Shown in pieces: positions 45,888 to 57,900 of a DNA stretch of 64,000 nucleotides. Where the stretch lies: positions 930,001 through 994,000 of the forward strand of contig VJWM01000044.1 of the NCBI GenBank assembly GCA_010909165.1. Direction: 5' to 3'. The position numbers and the translations under genes are program-made. The notes under the pieces were generated by a model, which was given only the letters and a program-made list of their open reading frames with translations, searched no databases and was not told the origin of the DNA. This stretch comes from Anthoceros angustus (lineage: Eukaryota; Streptophyta; Anthocerotopsida; Anthocerotales; Anthocerotaceae). How positions within the stretch are numbered: the first letter of the stretch is position 1; every line of letters starts with the position of its first letter.

Positions 45888-46260
45888 GAGTTTGGTGGGA
45901 AGCACACAACAACTTTGACAAGAAAATCACAACCCATCAGTTATGCCTTCTTGATGTTGGCTAAACGCCACCCTAAATAGAGATTCACACAAATTTTTTG
46001 ACCCATTTATAGAGAAAATAGACCGGAATACTCCCGGTTAGTCGGTCTTGGTTCATAATATATCAGCCAACAACGAGTTTGGTGGGAAGCACACAACAAC
46101 TTTGACAAGAAAATCACAACCCATCAGTTATGCCTTCTTGATGTTGGCTACACGGCACCCTAAACAAAGATTCATACAAAATTTTTGACCCATTTTTAGA
46201 GAAAATGGACTGGAGTACTCCCGGTCATTGAGTCTGGGTTCATAACATATCGCGCTCTTT
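45888..46260. repeat. ~188-bp tandem duplication
   Basis: The stretch starting AACGAGTTTGGTGGGAAGC at 45888 recurs from 46076 with about 90 percent identity by eye, including the CCCATCAGTTATGCC and ACTCCCGGT segments. Confidence 0.85.
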
Positions 46261-46609
46261 CACTAAATAAGTTTAGGGTTAATACTCTTATCGTGCACCC
46301 ATTTAAGCCTAAGGTAGCTTTAAAGTGACCTTGCTATGTATCCATGTATGTAGGTAAGACAACCTCAAGACTTTGTTGAAAAAAAAGAGATGGAAAATCC
46401 CATCTACCCCGAGACAAAATGGGAACAACCCATGGGAGGGCACCAGGCCAGGGGGACTAGTCCCGGGACCGCCCATCTTGGACCTGCAGGTAAGTGCATG
46501 TCCAAATTGTCCTCTGGACATTTTTCAATAAACTTGAACTTGACAAGATGTGCAACTCAAAACTGTACCCTGTCTATATGGTACACCATAAGATAGGGGT
46601 AATGTCGAA

Positions 46610-48564
46610 ATGTTTTCGCTGCAGCGGGTAGCTGCGGGAGCTAGGGTTCTACCCTCAGGGGATGGCTGCTGCACCTCCTCGTCTGCACAGATTTCCAGCA
46701 AACTTGGAATACAGGCGGCGCGGTTCCAAGGGCGACAGACGAGGAACCGCAAGTCCTTCATTGGTAGGCTGTTCGTGTCAAAGGCTGTTGATGTTGTCAT
46801 TTCTGCCCCCGGGTGGAATGTGACCCGGCTGTTTCCTCGTGCTCAGTCCTGACTGCTGCAAACCCTGTGCCGGAGCGGGAGCCGGAGTGCAAGAGCAATG
46901 CGAACGAGGAGGATTCTCGTCCGGGATCGGACGAAGTGGAGGAGATGGCAGTGGAAGGTTCCCCTGGCACCGATCATGAAGTCAGGGCAAGGGGTTCAGG
47001 CACGGACACGCAGCAGGCTAAGCACAGGGTTTATGCTCCCGCACGGAGAGCGGCCAGGAGGATCCTCACCGGCCGGCTACGAGGCGAGGACATCCTGGAG
47101 GCCGCCAATGCAGCAGGACTGCAGGTAGGGGCGAGGGCTATGAATGTGCTGATGCACGAGCTCGGCAATCTGAACGATTTCAACGGGGCCGTGGAGTCGT
47201 TCAAGGCGTTCAGGGCGGCGGGTGTGGATCCTAACTACATCGTGTGCACCACGCTCATCTTCATCCTCGGCAAGGGCCGCCGATTCCCCGAGGCGCAGCA
47301 GCTGTTCCGGTGGACGCTCCGGCGGGTGCCGGGGCCCCCGACCCCGGACTTCTTCCACACCTTCATGATCGCCTGCGCCAAGTGCAGGAACCCGGGCGCT
47401 GCCGCGCAGGCGTTCGCGGAGCTGGAGCAGCGGGGGATGGTGCCCGGGAGGACAGCGTACATGGGAGTGGTGTCGGCGTACCTCTCGGGCGGGGAGCGGG
47501 AGCAGGCGGAGGCGTGGCTGGCGAGGATGCGGGATGGCGGCATTGAGCCGGTGTGCAGCGACTACGAGGCCATGCTTGCGGCGTGCGCGCGGGCCAGGAG
47601 AGCGCAGGACGCGTCCGCCATCTTCCGCGAGATGCAGGAGCGGGGAGTGGAGGCCAGCGATGTGAGCCACCACGCCCTGCTCTCAGCCTACGACAGGTGC
47701 GATCAGTGGCGGGACGCGCTGCGCGTCCTGGTGTCCATGCGGGAGCCGGGCAGGTGGCCTGGAGCACGGCGCTCAGCGCGTGCGCCCAGGCCAGGCAGGC
47801 GGGCGTGGCGGAGGACGTGCTGGCGGAGATGCAGGCACGAGGGTGCGCGCCTCAGCGTGGTGGCGTGGAGCTGTTTGGTGGAGGCGTATCGAAGGGCGGG
47901 CGACTGGAGGGCGCGGAGTCGGCCGTGGAGGCGATGATGGCGGCCGGGTTGCTCCCAACGAGGTGACCTGGTGCTCGCTGATGGAGTGTTACGCCGCGGC
48001 GGGGAGGTGGGCCGGGCCGGGCGGGCGCTGGAGCGGGTGACCCGGCCTGGGGTGGTGGTCTGGACCGCGGCCATCGCCTCTGTGCGGGAGCCGGAGAAGG
48101 CGCGGGCTTTCTTCAAGGAGATGCGGGACGCGCGGTGCCAGCCGAATGTGGCCACCTTCTCGGCGCTGATGAAGGTGTGTGGCGACGCCGGGGAGTGGCA
48201 GCAGGCGGAGGCCGCGTTCCAGGAGATGGTGCGCTCGGGTGTGCCCCCGAACGCCATCGCCTGTGCCACGCTCATGCGGGCCTACGCCAAGGCCAAGCAG
48301 CTCGGTCGCGCCGGGGCGCTTCTCAGGCGGATGACGAGGCTGTATGGCGTGGAGCCTGACAAGTTCGTGTATACTGCGCTTCTGCGGGCGTGCTCTTTGT
48401 GCGGGGATTGGGAGCGGGCGGAGGCTGTGTTCGCGCACATGCAGGCGGTGGGGGTCCAGCTTGACGGAGTCGTGTTCCAGGAGATGATGCGAACTTACGA
48501 GGCCCATGGTCAGGTTGACAAGTCCGTTCGCCTTATGGAAGCAATGGCCAGCGGCCTCAGCTAA
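46610..48564 (+). CDS. P-class PPR protein gene with clustered frameshifts
   Basis: Exon 1 is 46610-46763 and exon 2 is 46847-48564. The 83-nt GT-AG intron restores frame exactly. Exon 1 encodes a Ser/Arg/Ala-rich start (MFSLQRVAAGARVL), plausible as an organelle transit peptide. Exon 2 holds an acidic linker and then roughly 12 P-type PPR motifs of ~35 residues (for example GRTAYMGVVSAYLSGG, VCSDYEAMLAACARA). It ends KSVRLMEAMASGLS with no E or DYW domain. PPR proteins bind organelle RNA base by base. Between about 47745 and 48025 the frame changes five times while the PPR text continues in whichever frame is right (EDVLAEMQARGCAP, VVAWSCLVEAYRRAG, GAESAVEAMMAAG, NEVTWCSLMECYAA). Everything outside this 280 bp is clean. 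Either a recent pseudogene or local consensus errors in 70-percent-GC sequence. It converges on the PIN1 gene. Confidence 0.85.
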
Positions 48565-48792
48565 GTGAGCGCTTCGGCCATGTCAAGCGCGTAAGGGTGA
48601 CTTCAATTAAGAACTTTACGTGGCCGGTTCAAGAACTAGCAATGAATCGGCCCCAGAGTCCCAAAGCGTTGCAACTTCCCATGCCAAGTCGAAATCTAAG
48701 CCACCACACGATCACGACATAGTTCTGCAACAAAGTAATAACGTAAGAATACTGGACGATGGCCAGAACAAGGCCGCCATGTAAATCGCGAC
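48565..48792. other. Convergent intergenic spacer
   Basis: 228 bp between two stop codons facing each other; presumably holds both 3' UTRs. Confidence 0.6.
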
Positions 48793-49965
48793 TCATCCCG
48801 TTCGGAGAATGATGTGTACGCCGCTGTCTGTATCGATGATCTCGCTCAGCTCTCCGACCTGAAGGGAAAATGCTGCATCTTCAAAGGACTTCTGCATCTT
48901 GCCGCGGGGGAACCATCCTGCACACAAGACAGGGAAGTCGACAAACTTAGCGACGCATGAAACTGAAATAGACTCGCAACGACAGTCAGTGTTCAGGATG
49001 CTGTCATGCCGTTGTGGTTGCAAGTTTTTGGCTTTTGCGGTATACGATACCGGACAGTGGCCTGACTTCTACGACTGTTTCTTGGTAGGGTTGTGCTGCT
49101 CCTATCTAACGGAGGGGAAGGAACAAACAAGCTTAGAGAGTGTGCACAGTGCAAGGTGCAGAGTGCAGCTAAAGCTCAGGCTGACCAGATGCGAGCCCTC
49201 GTATGATGCAATATGAAATGCAGAGAATGACTCCCTCCAAAGGACTCCAGAAGTTTCTAGCTTCCTCAGACAGTAAAACATCTCCTTCGGACAAAGGCAT
49301 ACAAGGAAGCATCTCCTGCTTTTACTGTCTCAACAGAACTAGGAATATCCCCTGGCCCTCACAAGCCTACAAACGACACCACAGTACAAAGTGTAGTACA
49401 CCAAGATCTACGGATCTGCAGAGCACCAGATGCATTAGTTCACATGGCACATTGTGTAAAGCTTCCAGCACCGCAGATGACCCATAGTTTGCGTGCCCTT
49501 CCACGCCAGGTACGGTTTTCCGACCATGAGCATGAAACCGGCGATGACCTAGAGCGCTGCAAAACTTAAAGCTGCGGGGCAGAGCACATCAGACATTGGA
49601 AGGCAGAGAATTTAACATGAGACATGGGAAAGTCTATGTTACAAGTCCAGACCTACAGGGCAACGCATAGACGAGAGAGGTTAGACCACAAGAACACCAT
49701 TGCGGCAATGGAACTTTGAAACAACCATCTCACCAAGATCCCCGCCCCGCTTAGCTGAGCTGCAGTCCGAGTGCTGAAGAGCCAGATCCGCCAGCTGCTT
49801 TCCTCCATAGACTACGTCGTCCCGAAGCTTCTGGAGCTTTGCAACCGCTGCATCATACGTCGTGTTCTTGATGACCTTGCCGTCCGGATCGCGCCAGGAT
49901 GCTGGCCTTCGGGAATTCTGGTGTTTCACCAACAAATGCGCTGCACGGACTTGCTCAGAACTCAT
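48793..49965 (-). CDS. PIN1: PIN1-type parvulin peptidyl-prolyl isomerase
   Basis: Two exons on the minus strand, 49965-49734 and 48917-48793, joined in phase (codon Gly78 is split) to give 118 residues. Start chosen at [16 protein letters not shown], where parvulin similarity begins; an upstream in-frame extension has no family match. Active-site residues of the family are present: His10, Cys68 and His112, with the phosphate-recognition pair Arg19-Arg20 in [10 protein letters not shown]. The protein thus should isomerise phospho-Ser/Thr-Pro bonds in regulatory proteins in nucleus and cytosol. There is no WW domain, as in plant PIN1 (about 119 residues). The 816-nt intron (48918-49733) is the longest in the window. 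Divergent in composition from the GC-rich PPR neighbour. Confidence 0.93.
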
Positions 49966-50089
49966 CTTGGTATCCTGTGTGTGATGCCACCCAAGCCGCG
50001 GCTCCTCGCTACCAGCAATTGACGCTGGATGACACAACACAGAAGAATTGCACCTTGGCAACTTTAGGTGAGAGCAGCAACTAGGGTTT

Positions 50090-50639
50090 AGGGCAATTTC
50101 CTACCATTCAACCAAGGTGCCATCCCTATCTCACCTCACCGACATCACATAAGTATCTCGGTAGGTACATACCAGATATCTCGATACAATCGGCAACTTG
50201 TAGACATGCTCCTTTCTAATGCTAAAAAGGAACCCACCTTCGAACCTACACTTCAGGTCTATTCGCAGGCTCTTAAAAAATAGAGATTGTTTGTATCTCA
50301 AATAAGTAATACCTGTAATATCTAAATTTTAATATATATAAGAAATAAAAAAAATTACTGATTAGAGAGAGATTTCAAACGACATTTGTGTAGGGGTCCC
50401 GGATGAAGTTTAGGCGAGCACCTACACAAGCATGCATCCTATCTCCTAGATTGAAGATAGGGGCTATGAGGTCCTCGGCAAACATGCCCCTTGGAGCCTT
50501 TGAAGTAGCACCTCGGTTGTTGTGCCACTCTGAGTATAAAGAGAGAATATAATATGACTGTACAGGAGCCTTGTACTAAGATGAATATAATATAATTGTA
50601 CAAGAGCCTTGCTCCTTGGCACCCTGCCTTGTCTCTAGA
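50090..50639. other. Intergenic, upstream of PIN1
   Basis: AT-rich around 50270-50380, with no frame or repeat of note. It probably includes the PIN1 promoter, whose elements I cannot place. Confidence 0.5.
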
Positions 50640-51770
50640 CCATGCTTCAGGTTGTGATTAGAGTGTCAATGGAGTGCTGGCTTGCCAAGTTTCTGACCAC
50701 GCTTCAGGTCATGATTGGAGTGTCAGTGGAGTGCACTGTATTGCTGACCGCTGGTGTTTCACTTATCACTTGTCATGATCCTTATTTGTGTGTGTGTGTG
50801 TGTGATGTTTTGATGTCTCGAGAGTTTCACTCATCACTTGTCATGATCCTTATGTGTGTGTGTGTGTGTGATGTTTTGATGTCTTGAGAGTTTTGATGTT
50901 TCTCGAGACATCGGTTTCTCATTTCACTGTATTGCTGACTGTTGGTGTTTCACATATCACTTGTGTCATATCACTTGTGTCAGTGGAGTGCTAGCTTGCC
51001 ATGTTTCCTGACCATGCTTTAGGTCATGATTGGAGTATCAGTGGAGTGGTGCAGTTTCTCATTTCACTGTATTGCTGACCGCTGGTGTTTCACTTATCAC
51101 TTGCCACGATCCTTATGTGTGTGTGTATGATGTTTTGATGTCTCTCGAGACATCGGTTTCTCATTGTGTGTGTGTGATGTTTTGATGTCTCTCGAGACAT
51201 CGATTTCTCATTTCACTGTGTTGCTGACTGTTGATGTTTCACTTATCACTTGCCACGATCCTTATGTGTATGTGTGTATGATGTTTTGATGTCTCGAGAC
51301 ACCTGCTTCTCATGTGTGTGATGTTTTGATGTCTCTCGATACATCGATTTCTCATTTCACTGTGTTGCTGACTGTTGATGTTTCACTTATCACTTGCCAC
51401 GATCCTTATGTGTGTGTGTGTATGATGTTTTGATGTCTCTCGAGACATCGGTTTCTCATTGTGTGTGTGTGATGTTTTGGTGTCTCTCGAGACATCGATT
51501 TCTCATTTCACTGTGTTGGTGATCGTTGATGTTTCACTTATCACTTGCCACGATCCTTTTGTGTGCGTGTGATGTTTTGATGTCTCTCGAGTCATCTGCT
51601 TGCTCATATCAAAACAATATGATTGTACATGAGCCTTGTTCGTATTACTAGAGTACTGCAGTTCCTCATTTCACTGTATTGCTGACTATTGGTGTTTCGC
51701 TTACCACTTGCCACGATCCCGATGTGTGTAAGTGATGTTTTGATATCTCTTGATTCATTTGCCTCAACGG
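50640..51770. repeat. Tandem array with GT-microsatellites and GATGTCTCGAGACATC palindromes
   Basis: A unit of roughly 110-190 bp is repeated about eight times. It contains (GT)n, TGATGTTTTGATGTCTC(TC)GAGACATC, TTTCTCATTTCACTGT, TTGCTGAC and CACTTATCACTTGCCACGATCC. Units differ by loss of sub-blocks. There is no coding potential; the frames opened by (GT)n are compositional. Confidence 0.85.
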
Positions 51771-51884
51771 CTAAACTAGCAACTTGTGAAGTAAATTGGT
51801 ATTTCCTTATGGTCAATCGAACTATGCTGTTTGCAGTCCGCCATGAATACGGGTAGACTAATCATTAACCAAATGCAAAACGGT

Positions 51885-51985
51885 AGATAGGCAAAGCCTC
51901 GAGAGTACTCACTTTTGTACCAGGGTCTGTAGAAGGAGCAGTTAGGCAAAGCCTGGAGAGTACTCACTTTTGTACTAGGGCATAG
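51885..51985. repeat. ~55-bp direct duplication
   Basis: GGCAAAGCCTCGAGAGTACTC (51890 region) recurs as the GGCAAAGCCTGGAGAGTACTC version near 51944, with the CACTTTTGTAC stretch following both. Confidence 0.85.
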
Positions 51986-52403
51986 TCTATAGAAGCCCTA
52001 TTTACCAGTATTAATATAGTTTATCAATTTAAACTCTTTATGAAAATGAGTACCTACATGTTGAGGACCTCACTTGTACCAGTTATGGTTTACTTTGCGG
52101 CATGTTTTGTGAGCCATAGTCGAGTGGGACAAGGGATTGCTTGATTGTCTGGTGATGCTAGAGCTTTAACACCTTTCAGCCTTGCCATAACGAAATGCTA
52201 CGCCTACACCTTTCACACCTTGAATCTTTTTATTGAATTCCGGAATTGCCGGCCTTACTAGCATTGTGTCCATGTACAGTAACAGGAAACTGTCAGTTCA
52301 TGTCTTACGTCGACGTGGCAGGGTTTCATTAGGACGCAGTCTGATATCAGGATGCACCTCGACTCTTAAGCTTGTATGCATGTCGGTTATGTACAGGTAA
52401 CTG
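51986..52403. other. Intergenic, 3' of NDC80
   Basis: No gene or repeat recognised; presumably includes the NDC80 3' UTR. Confidence 0.5.
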
Positions 52404-54448
52404 CTAATTAGAGTGCAAAGGTCTTCTCCACTGCGACCCTGACTTGAGGTCGTCGGCGACGCAATCTGCAGAGCTGATGTATCTTTTCAGAGCGGAAGAC
52501 ACGTACTCTTTGTGGCTCATACACATCTCTACGATTTGAAATCTTTCGTTGCAGTCCCTCTTGAGCTCCTCGTTCATTGCCTTGATCTTCTCGTTGTAGT
52601 CTGCTACCCTTCTCTGGATTTGGTTCGGAGGAGTGTGTGAGACTTCAAAGCCTTAAATCATGTGTAAAAAGATCAAGAAGCAAAGATTTCTCAGGCGAAC
52701 AAACCTGCACTTGATCTTGCAGTGATTTCAGGCGTTGTTCCGCAGCTGCCAATTTCTGAAGTAAGTCTCCTTGCTCCTCAGCCGTTGCAGACAGATCAGC
52801 TTCCAGCTTTTCCTTGATAGCGTTGCACTTTGCTTCAAGCTGTTCCAGGGAAATGCATCTGAGTGAATGACAGTTCTCAAGACATACTCCGGGCGGTACC
52901 AGGAAGAGCATTCGGGCAGACCTTGTGGTGCTGAGACTCTTGGGCTGTTATCTTGTCGAGCAGCTCTTGCTTGGCCTTGTTGCCCTCGTATAGCTGCTTC
53001 TGGATTGCCAACCGTTCCTCTTGGTCTGCTAACATGTTTTTCTCGCTCAGTGATTTGAGCTCTTTGATCTTTGGTTTCACAGTCCCCTTTAGGTCTTCAA
53101 GGATGATTTCGGTAACTTTGTCCGCTCTGGGGTTGACATTCAGCTCAAACTCGCCATCCCCTTCGCCGACTGTGAACTGTAGACTGAATGTAAAGAATCA
53201 CACCAATCAGAGGCGAGGAACTACAGACAGGAGATGTGTGTTGGACGACGTTAGACAGCTAGCATACCTTCGGGCCAACTCGTTGAAGGTAGTGACTGCA
53301 GCTTCGACATCCTTCAGCTTCCTTGACAACTGCACTTCGCAGTCCCACTCTGTTTTTTTCACCTCCTCGATCTCCGCCTGTACTGCTTGCAAGTTCAACC
53401 CCAAAAGCTGTGAATCCTTGGCCATGAGCTCATAGTCCACTGATTTAACCTGCTGTGCATCCACTCTCTCCTTCAGACTGGCATTCTCCCGCTCAACAGC
53501 TGTCCTTTCGGCTTGTTTTGCACCTAGGTCAGCCTTCTTCTCCTCCACTTTCTTGGCACAAGCTACAGTGTGATCCTGAAAACTGTTGACAACCGCAATG
53601 AGCTTCTCAATGTCCGCTGCCAAATCAGTCTTTTCTGCTTTCAGCACATCCTGGGGATCGACTTGCAATTCCTTGAGCTTCTCCTCCTGCTCTAGAAGCT
53701 CTGCCTCAGCCTTCTCCTGCTCCTGCGCCAAAGCCTCACACTCCTGCACGAAGTGGTCTTGGAAAGCAGCCTCCAGGGCCTCGCATTGCTCATCCATCCC
53801 TTGCAGAAAATATGCATAGCTCTGTGCCGCTGACTCAAACAGCGCCCTTCCCCCTCTGTCACACCCGAGTACCTCCCCCCCTGCATCAAATTCTTGCCCC
53901 TGCAAATCCTCCTCGTTAGCCCGCTCTTCATACACAAGCAGGTTCACCAGCCAGGTAAGAGCAGCTAACAGCCCGGGCCAAGTCTGCGGACTCCCGGCAG
54001 CGTACAAAGCGCTCTTGTTGATCACAAACGGATACCCCAGCCTCTTGAACATAGCATGCACATCCTCCTCCAGCTTCGTCATCTTCACATTCACATCCAC
54101 CTGTTTGAACAAAAACAGAATGATCCCGGTAATTTCCTTCTGCGTCGGCGACGCCAGCAGCTTCTGCGACACCACTGCAGTGTAGCCATGCGTGGTGAGG
54201 TATGACATGAGAGTCTTGACGCACTCCATCTGGAAATTCTTGTCCCCGACTGGCCGCGGATCGGCGCGAGCCTGCGTGCCCGCTCTGCCGTGCATGGACG
54301 CCCGGTGCGACAAGCTGGACCTGCCATTAGGCCTCGGCGCATGCGGAAGAGACACTCGAGGCTGCTTCGGGCCACCTGCCCGCGGAGGCGGCCTGCCTCT
54401 ACTGTTCAGCTGGGAGGGGCTCAAGCTGGCTAGCGTGTTCCGCCTCAT
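52404..54448 (-). CDS. NDC80: Kinetochore protein NDC80 (HEC1)
   Basis: Four minus-strand exons: 54448-53268, 53183-52922, 52839-52705 and 52613-52404, with introns of 84, 82 and 91 nt. The joined 1788 nt give 595 residues. A basic, Ser/Pro/Arg-rich N-terminal tail of about 65 residues is followed by PRPVGDKNFQMECVKTLMSY and the calponin-homology domain (KEITGIILFLFKQVD, MFKRLGYPFVINKSALYA, TWPGLLAALTWLVNLL). From about residue 215 it is a long coiled coil through to the C-terminus. Tail, CH domain and coil are the standard NDC80 layout. The protein pairs with NUF2 and attaches kinetochores to spindle microtubules. Length fits the family (about 560-640). The first in-frame Met was taken as start. 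The intron 3 acceptor was chosen at 52840 because the alternative at 52859 breaks the frame. Confidence 0.93.
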
Positions 54449-54985
54449 CCTTTCCCCTTCAAGCCAACGACCGTCCTCCAGTCCTCACCACCTAAAATCC
54501 TACTTGAAACGCAACATTCTGCAACCAGGCGCATCAAACGAGCCACCCTGCTCCATCCATCTACAGATCAAATTGCTCTTGTGCGCATTCAAGCCATCGG
54601 ATTCGGAGGCAACGCCAGACACAAGACCAAAAAGCGCGGGAAAAGCGTTCTCTTTGCTCTAACAGGCCATCTTGCGACTCCTTCACGCGCCTCTCCTCAC
54701 TCGCACAAACATTCCTCTTGCATTCCGCAGGCATCGCCTCCAGCGGAGCGTAGAAGCCTGCGAGGGATCAATCGACACAACATTCTCAGCAATGTAGGCC
54801 ATCGCAGACGCAGTGAGACTCTGGAACAACGTTCAAAACTTCACACACATTTCGCGCAGAAACGTCTCTTTTGAAATACGTGTTTAAAAATGCGGCACCG
54901 GTCCTCGATAGGTACGCATATCTAGGTGCCTAAAGCATTTTTCTAATAGAATTTCACCAGAAGGTCCATTGAACCAAGTGGGTAC
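54449..54985. other. Spacer between NDC80 start and PPR stop
   Basis: 537 bp on the minus strand that must hold the PPR 3' UTR and the NDC80 promoter/5' UTR. No TATA box or other element can be assigned with confidence. Confidence 0.5.
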
Positions 54986-57900
54986 CTACGTGTTCTCATT
55001 AACTTCAATGTGAAGTTGTTGCTCATCCCCTTCTACATCTTTTCTTGGGAGGCTTCTCAAAGTGGCATAAATGTGGTCCTTCAGCGGATGCTGTGTGTCT
55101 CGAGCACCAAATCTGTGCACATCATGTTGATGCTCGATCCAGGTGCATCCTGTCTCCCCCTTTGCTTTAGCAGCGGCCATCTTTCTTCGAGTGTCAGCAT
55201 CCTCGTCCGGCCTGCCAGCAGCTGAATAGATGTTGGACATCAGATCATATGCTGCTGCATTTCCTGGTTCCAGCTCCACGATTCGCTGAAAGGATCGGCG
55301 GGCTACCTCCAAGTTGCCATGACTTTGGCAGGCTGCAAGGACAGACCTCCACATTGCAGCGTGAGGTTGCAAAGGCATTTGCAGGATGAGGTCCTCTGCC
55401 TCGAGCACATGTCCGGACCGGGCAAGGAGGTCTACTATGCAGGAGATGTGGTGCAGCCCAGGATTGATGCCGAAGTCATCAGACATTGAGTGGAACAGCT
55501 TACGTGCAGTATCCAATAGACCAGCATGGCTGCACGCGGATAGGACGGAGAGGAAGGTGACATCAGTGGGCTTGAGACCTTCCTCCTGCATTTCCTTGAA
55601 GGCTAGAAGAGCTTCCTGAGCATGACCATGTCGAGCGTATCCCCCTATGAGAGCATTCCATGACACAGCATTTCGTTCTGGCAAGTGGTCGAACACCTGC
55701 TTTGCTTGATCTAGGTGCCCGCATTTTGCATACATGTCAACCAGGGTGCTACTGACAGCTGTGTCGGCACAAGTCTCCTCTGAAAGTTGAGCATGAACCG
55801 CTGTTCCTTCGCCCAGAGCTGACATGCCACCACATGCTCTGAGGATGCTCACAAAAGTAAGCTTATTCGGTTTGATCCCCTCCTGCTGCATTTCTTGAAA
55901 CAGAGCAAGAGCCTCCTGATCATACCCATGCTCGACGCATCCTTCAATCAATGCATTCCAGGCCGATACCTTTCTTTCTGTCAAGCGGTCAAAGACTTCT
56001 CGTGCTTCATCTAGGCTCCCACATCTCATGTACATGTCCACCAGAACGGTGAAAAGGCTTGCATCCAACTCCAACCGCGTGCTGTGGAGGGCAGCATGAA
56101 CCTGCTTACCGCGGTCCAGAGCTGCTAGCCTGCCGCAAGCCTTGAGGATAATCATAAAGGTAGCTTTACTGGGATTTATGCCCTCAAGTTGCATTTGCTC
56201 GTATAGCTGAAGAGCTTCCTCGGCATGCCCTTGCTGCACGTATCCCCCGATCATGGCATTCCAGGACATCAAATCTCTGTCAAGCAACTTATCAAAGACA
56301 TCCTTTGCCTGACTCATGCTTCCCAACATACTGTACATGTCAATTAGACTATTTCCAATAGCAAGATCTGATTCCCAACCCCTATCAATAAGCTGCATAT
56401 GGCAGTGCTTGGCAGTGTCTAGAGCACCAATGCTGCCACAAGCTTTGAGGATGCTCAAGAACGTCACTCTATCCGGGTTCACTCCGTCCTCTTGCATTTG
56501 CCGCAGAAGTTGCAAAGCTTCCTCACCATGCCCTTGCTGAGCGTATCCACCTATCATGGCATTCCATGAGACTACTGTTTTATCTTTTAACGCATTGAAA
56601 GTGCTGCGGGCCTTGTCCAGGCTCCAACACTTTGCATACATGTCAACAAGAGTGTTGCCCAATTCTACATCGGAGTCAAGCTCAAGCTCCACAAGCTTCT
56701 CGTGCACTTGCTTGCCTTGATCAAGTGCAGCTGCGTTGCCACAGGCTTTCAGGATAATAAGCATTGTTACCTTATCTGGCCCAACTCCACCTCGTTGCAT
56801 CTCATGAAATAGTAGGAGGGCCTCCTGTTCTTGGCCATATTGTATATATCCTGACAATAGGGCATTCCACGACACACTGTTTTTCTCAGGCAGATTCTCA
56901 AACACTTCCTGGGCATCCTTGAGGCTGCCACATTTGGCATACATGTCCACGATTGTGCTCCCCAATACTACATCCAAATAGAGCCCACTCTTTATCAGCA
57001 GCGCATGTGTCTCCTTTCCCTTCACGAAAGAAGCCGTACAGGCACATGCTTTCAGAGTGCTTACGAATGTGACCCTATCTGGTTGCACGACTGCTTTGCG
57101 CATGCATTCGAAAAGTTCAAGAGCCTCATAACCTCGCCCATTGTTCGCATATCCTGTGATCATAGTATTCCAAGACACAGCATCAGCTTGTGGTAAGTTC
57201 TGAAATATCTTCCAAGCCTCATCCAGACTTTTGCACTTGATATACATGTCAAGCAGGGTATTGGCAACATATAGATTTGCTTCATATCCAGTCTCCAGAA
57301 TGTGCGCATGGATAAGTCTGCCTTCTTTCAGAGCCGCTGCACTGGCACATGCCTTTAGAGCAGCCACATAAATGAAGTCATTGGCCTTGAAACCTGACTG
57401 TTGCATCCTTTGATATAACTTGATAGCCTGCTCGCAGTCACCATGACTAGCATGGGCAGATATGATTGCCTCCCAGGTGTGCGTAGTCGGTTTCACAATT
57501 TTGCAGAAAACTTGGTCTGCTTCAAACAGTTTCCCACATGAAGCGAATAGGCGGATCAGACTGTTTCCTAGATATGCATTTGAGTCCAAACCTTCCTCCA
57601 CCATAAAAGAGTGCACTTTTCTTCCCACTGGCAGATGTTTCTCTCTGATGCACTGTTGCAATAGCGAATGTAACAAGTGTGTTGTGATGCGGCTTCCTCT
57701 TTCACGAGAACCCTTTACAGCCCGAAGTGCTCGTTCAAGCCGTCCTTCTTGGCTCGATTCGCTTAACTTCCTGTCCTTTTTGCCCTTGATCCTGCAACTC
57801 CAAAAACTTCAATCGTGTTACAAACATGTGGCACACACGCAAATCAGTGCAATGACACACCAATTTACCAAACGACTGAGAGTGCTGCCTCACAGCAGCA

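Larger units (their letters stand above)
43732..46600. other. Non-genic interval between transposon candidate and gene-rich region
   Basis: No gene is supported. It contains an inverted repeat at 44024-44042 (9-bp arms, one-base centre). An ATATT pentanucleotide microsatellite lies at about 44458-44536. A segment at 44860-45120 resembles the subterminal region of the transposon candidate (43370-43620), probably an old relative's end. A ~188-bp tandem duplication lies at 45888-46260. Confidence 0.6.

Noticed and set aside
50640-50887. Short frame ending in repeated CVCVCDVLMS
   Set aside because: Encoded by the (GT)n microsatellite in the tandem array.
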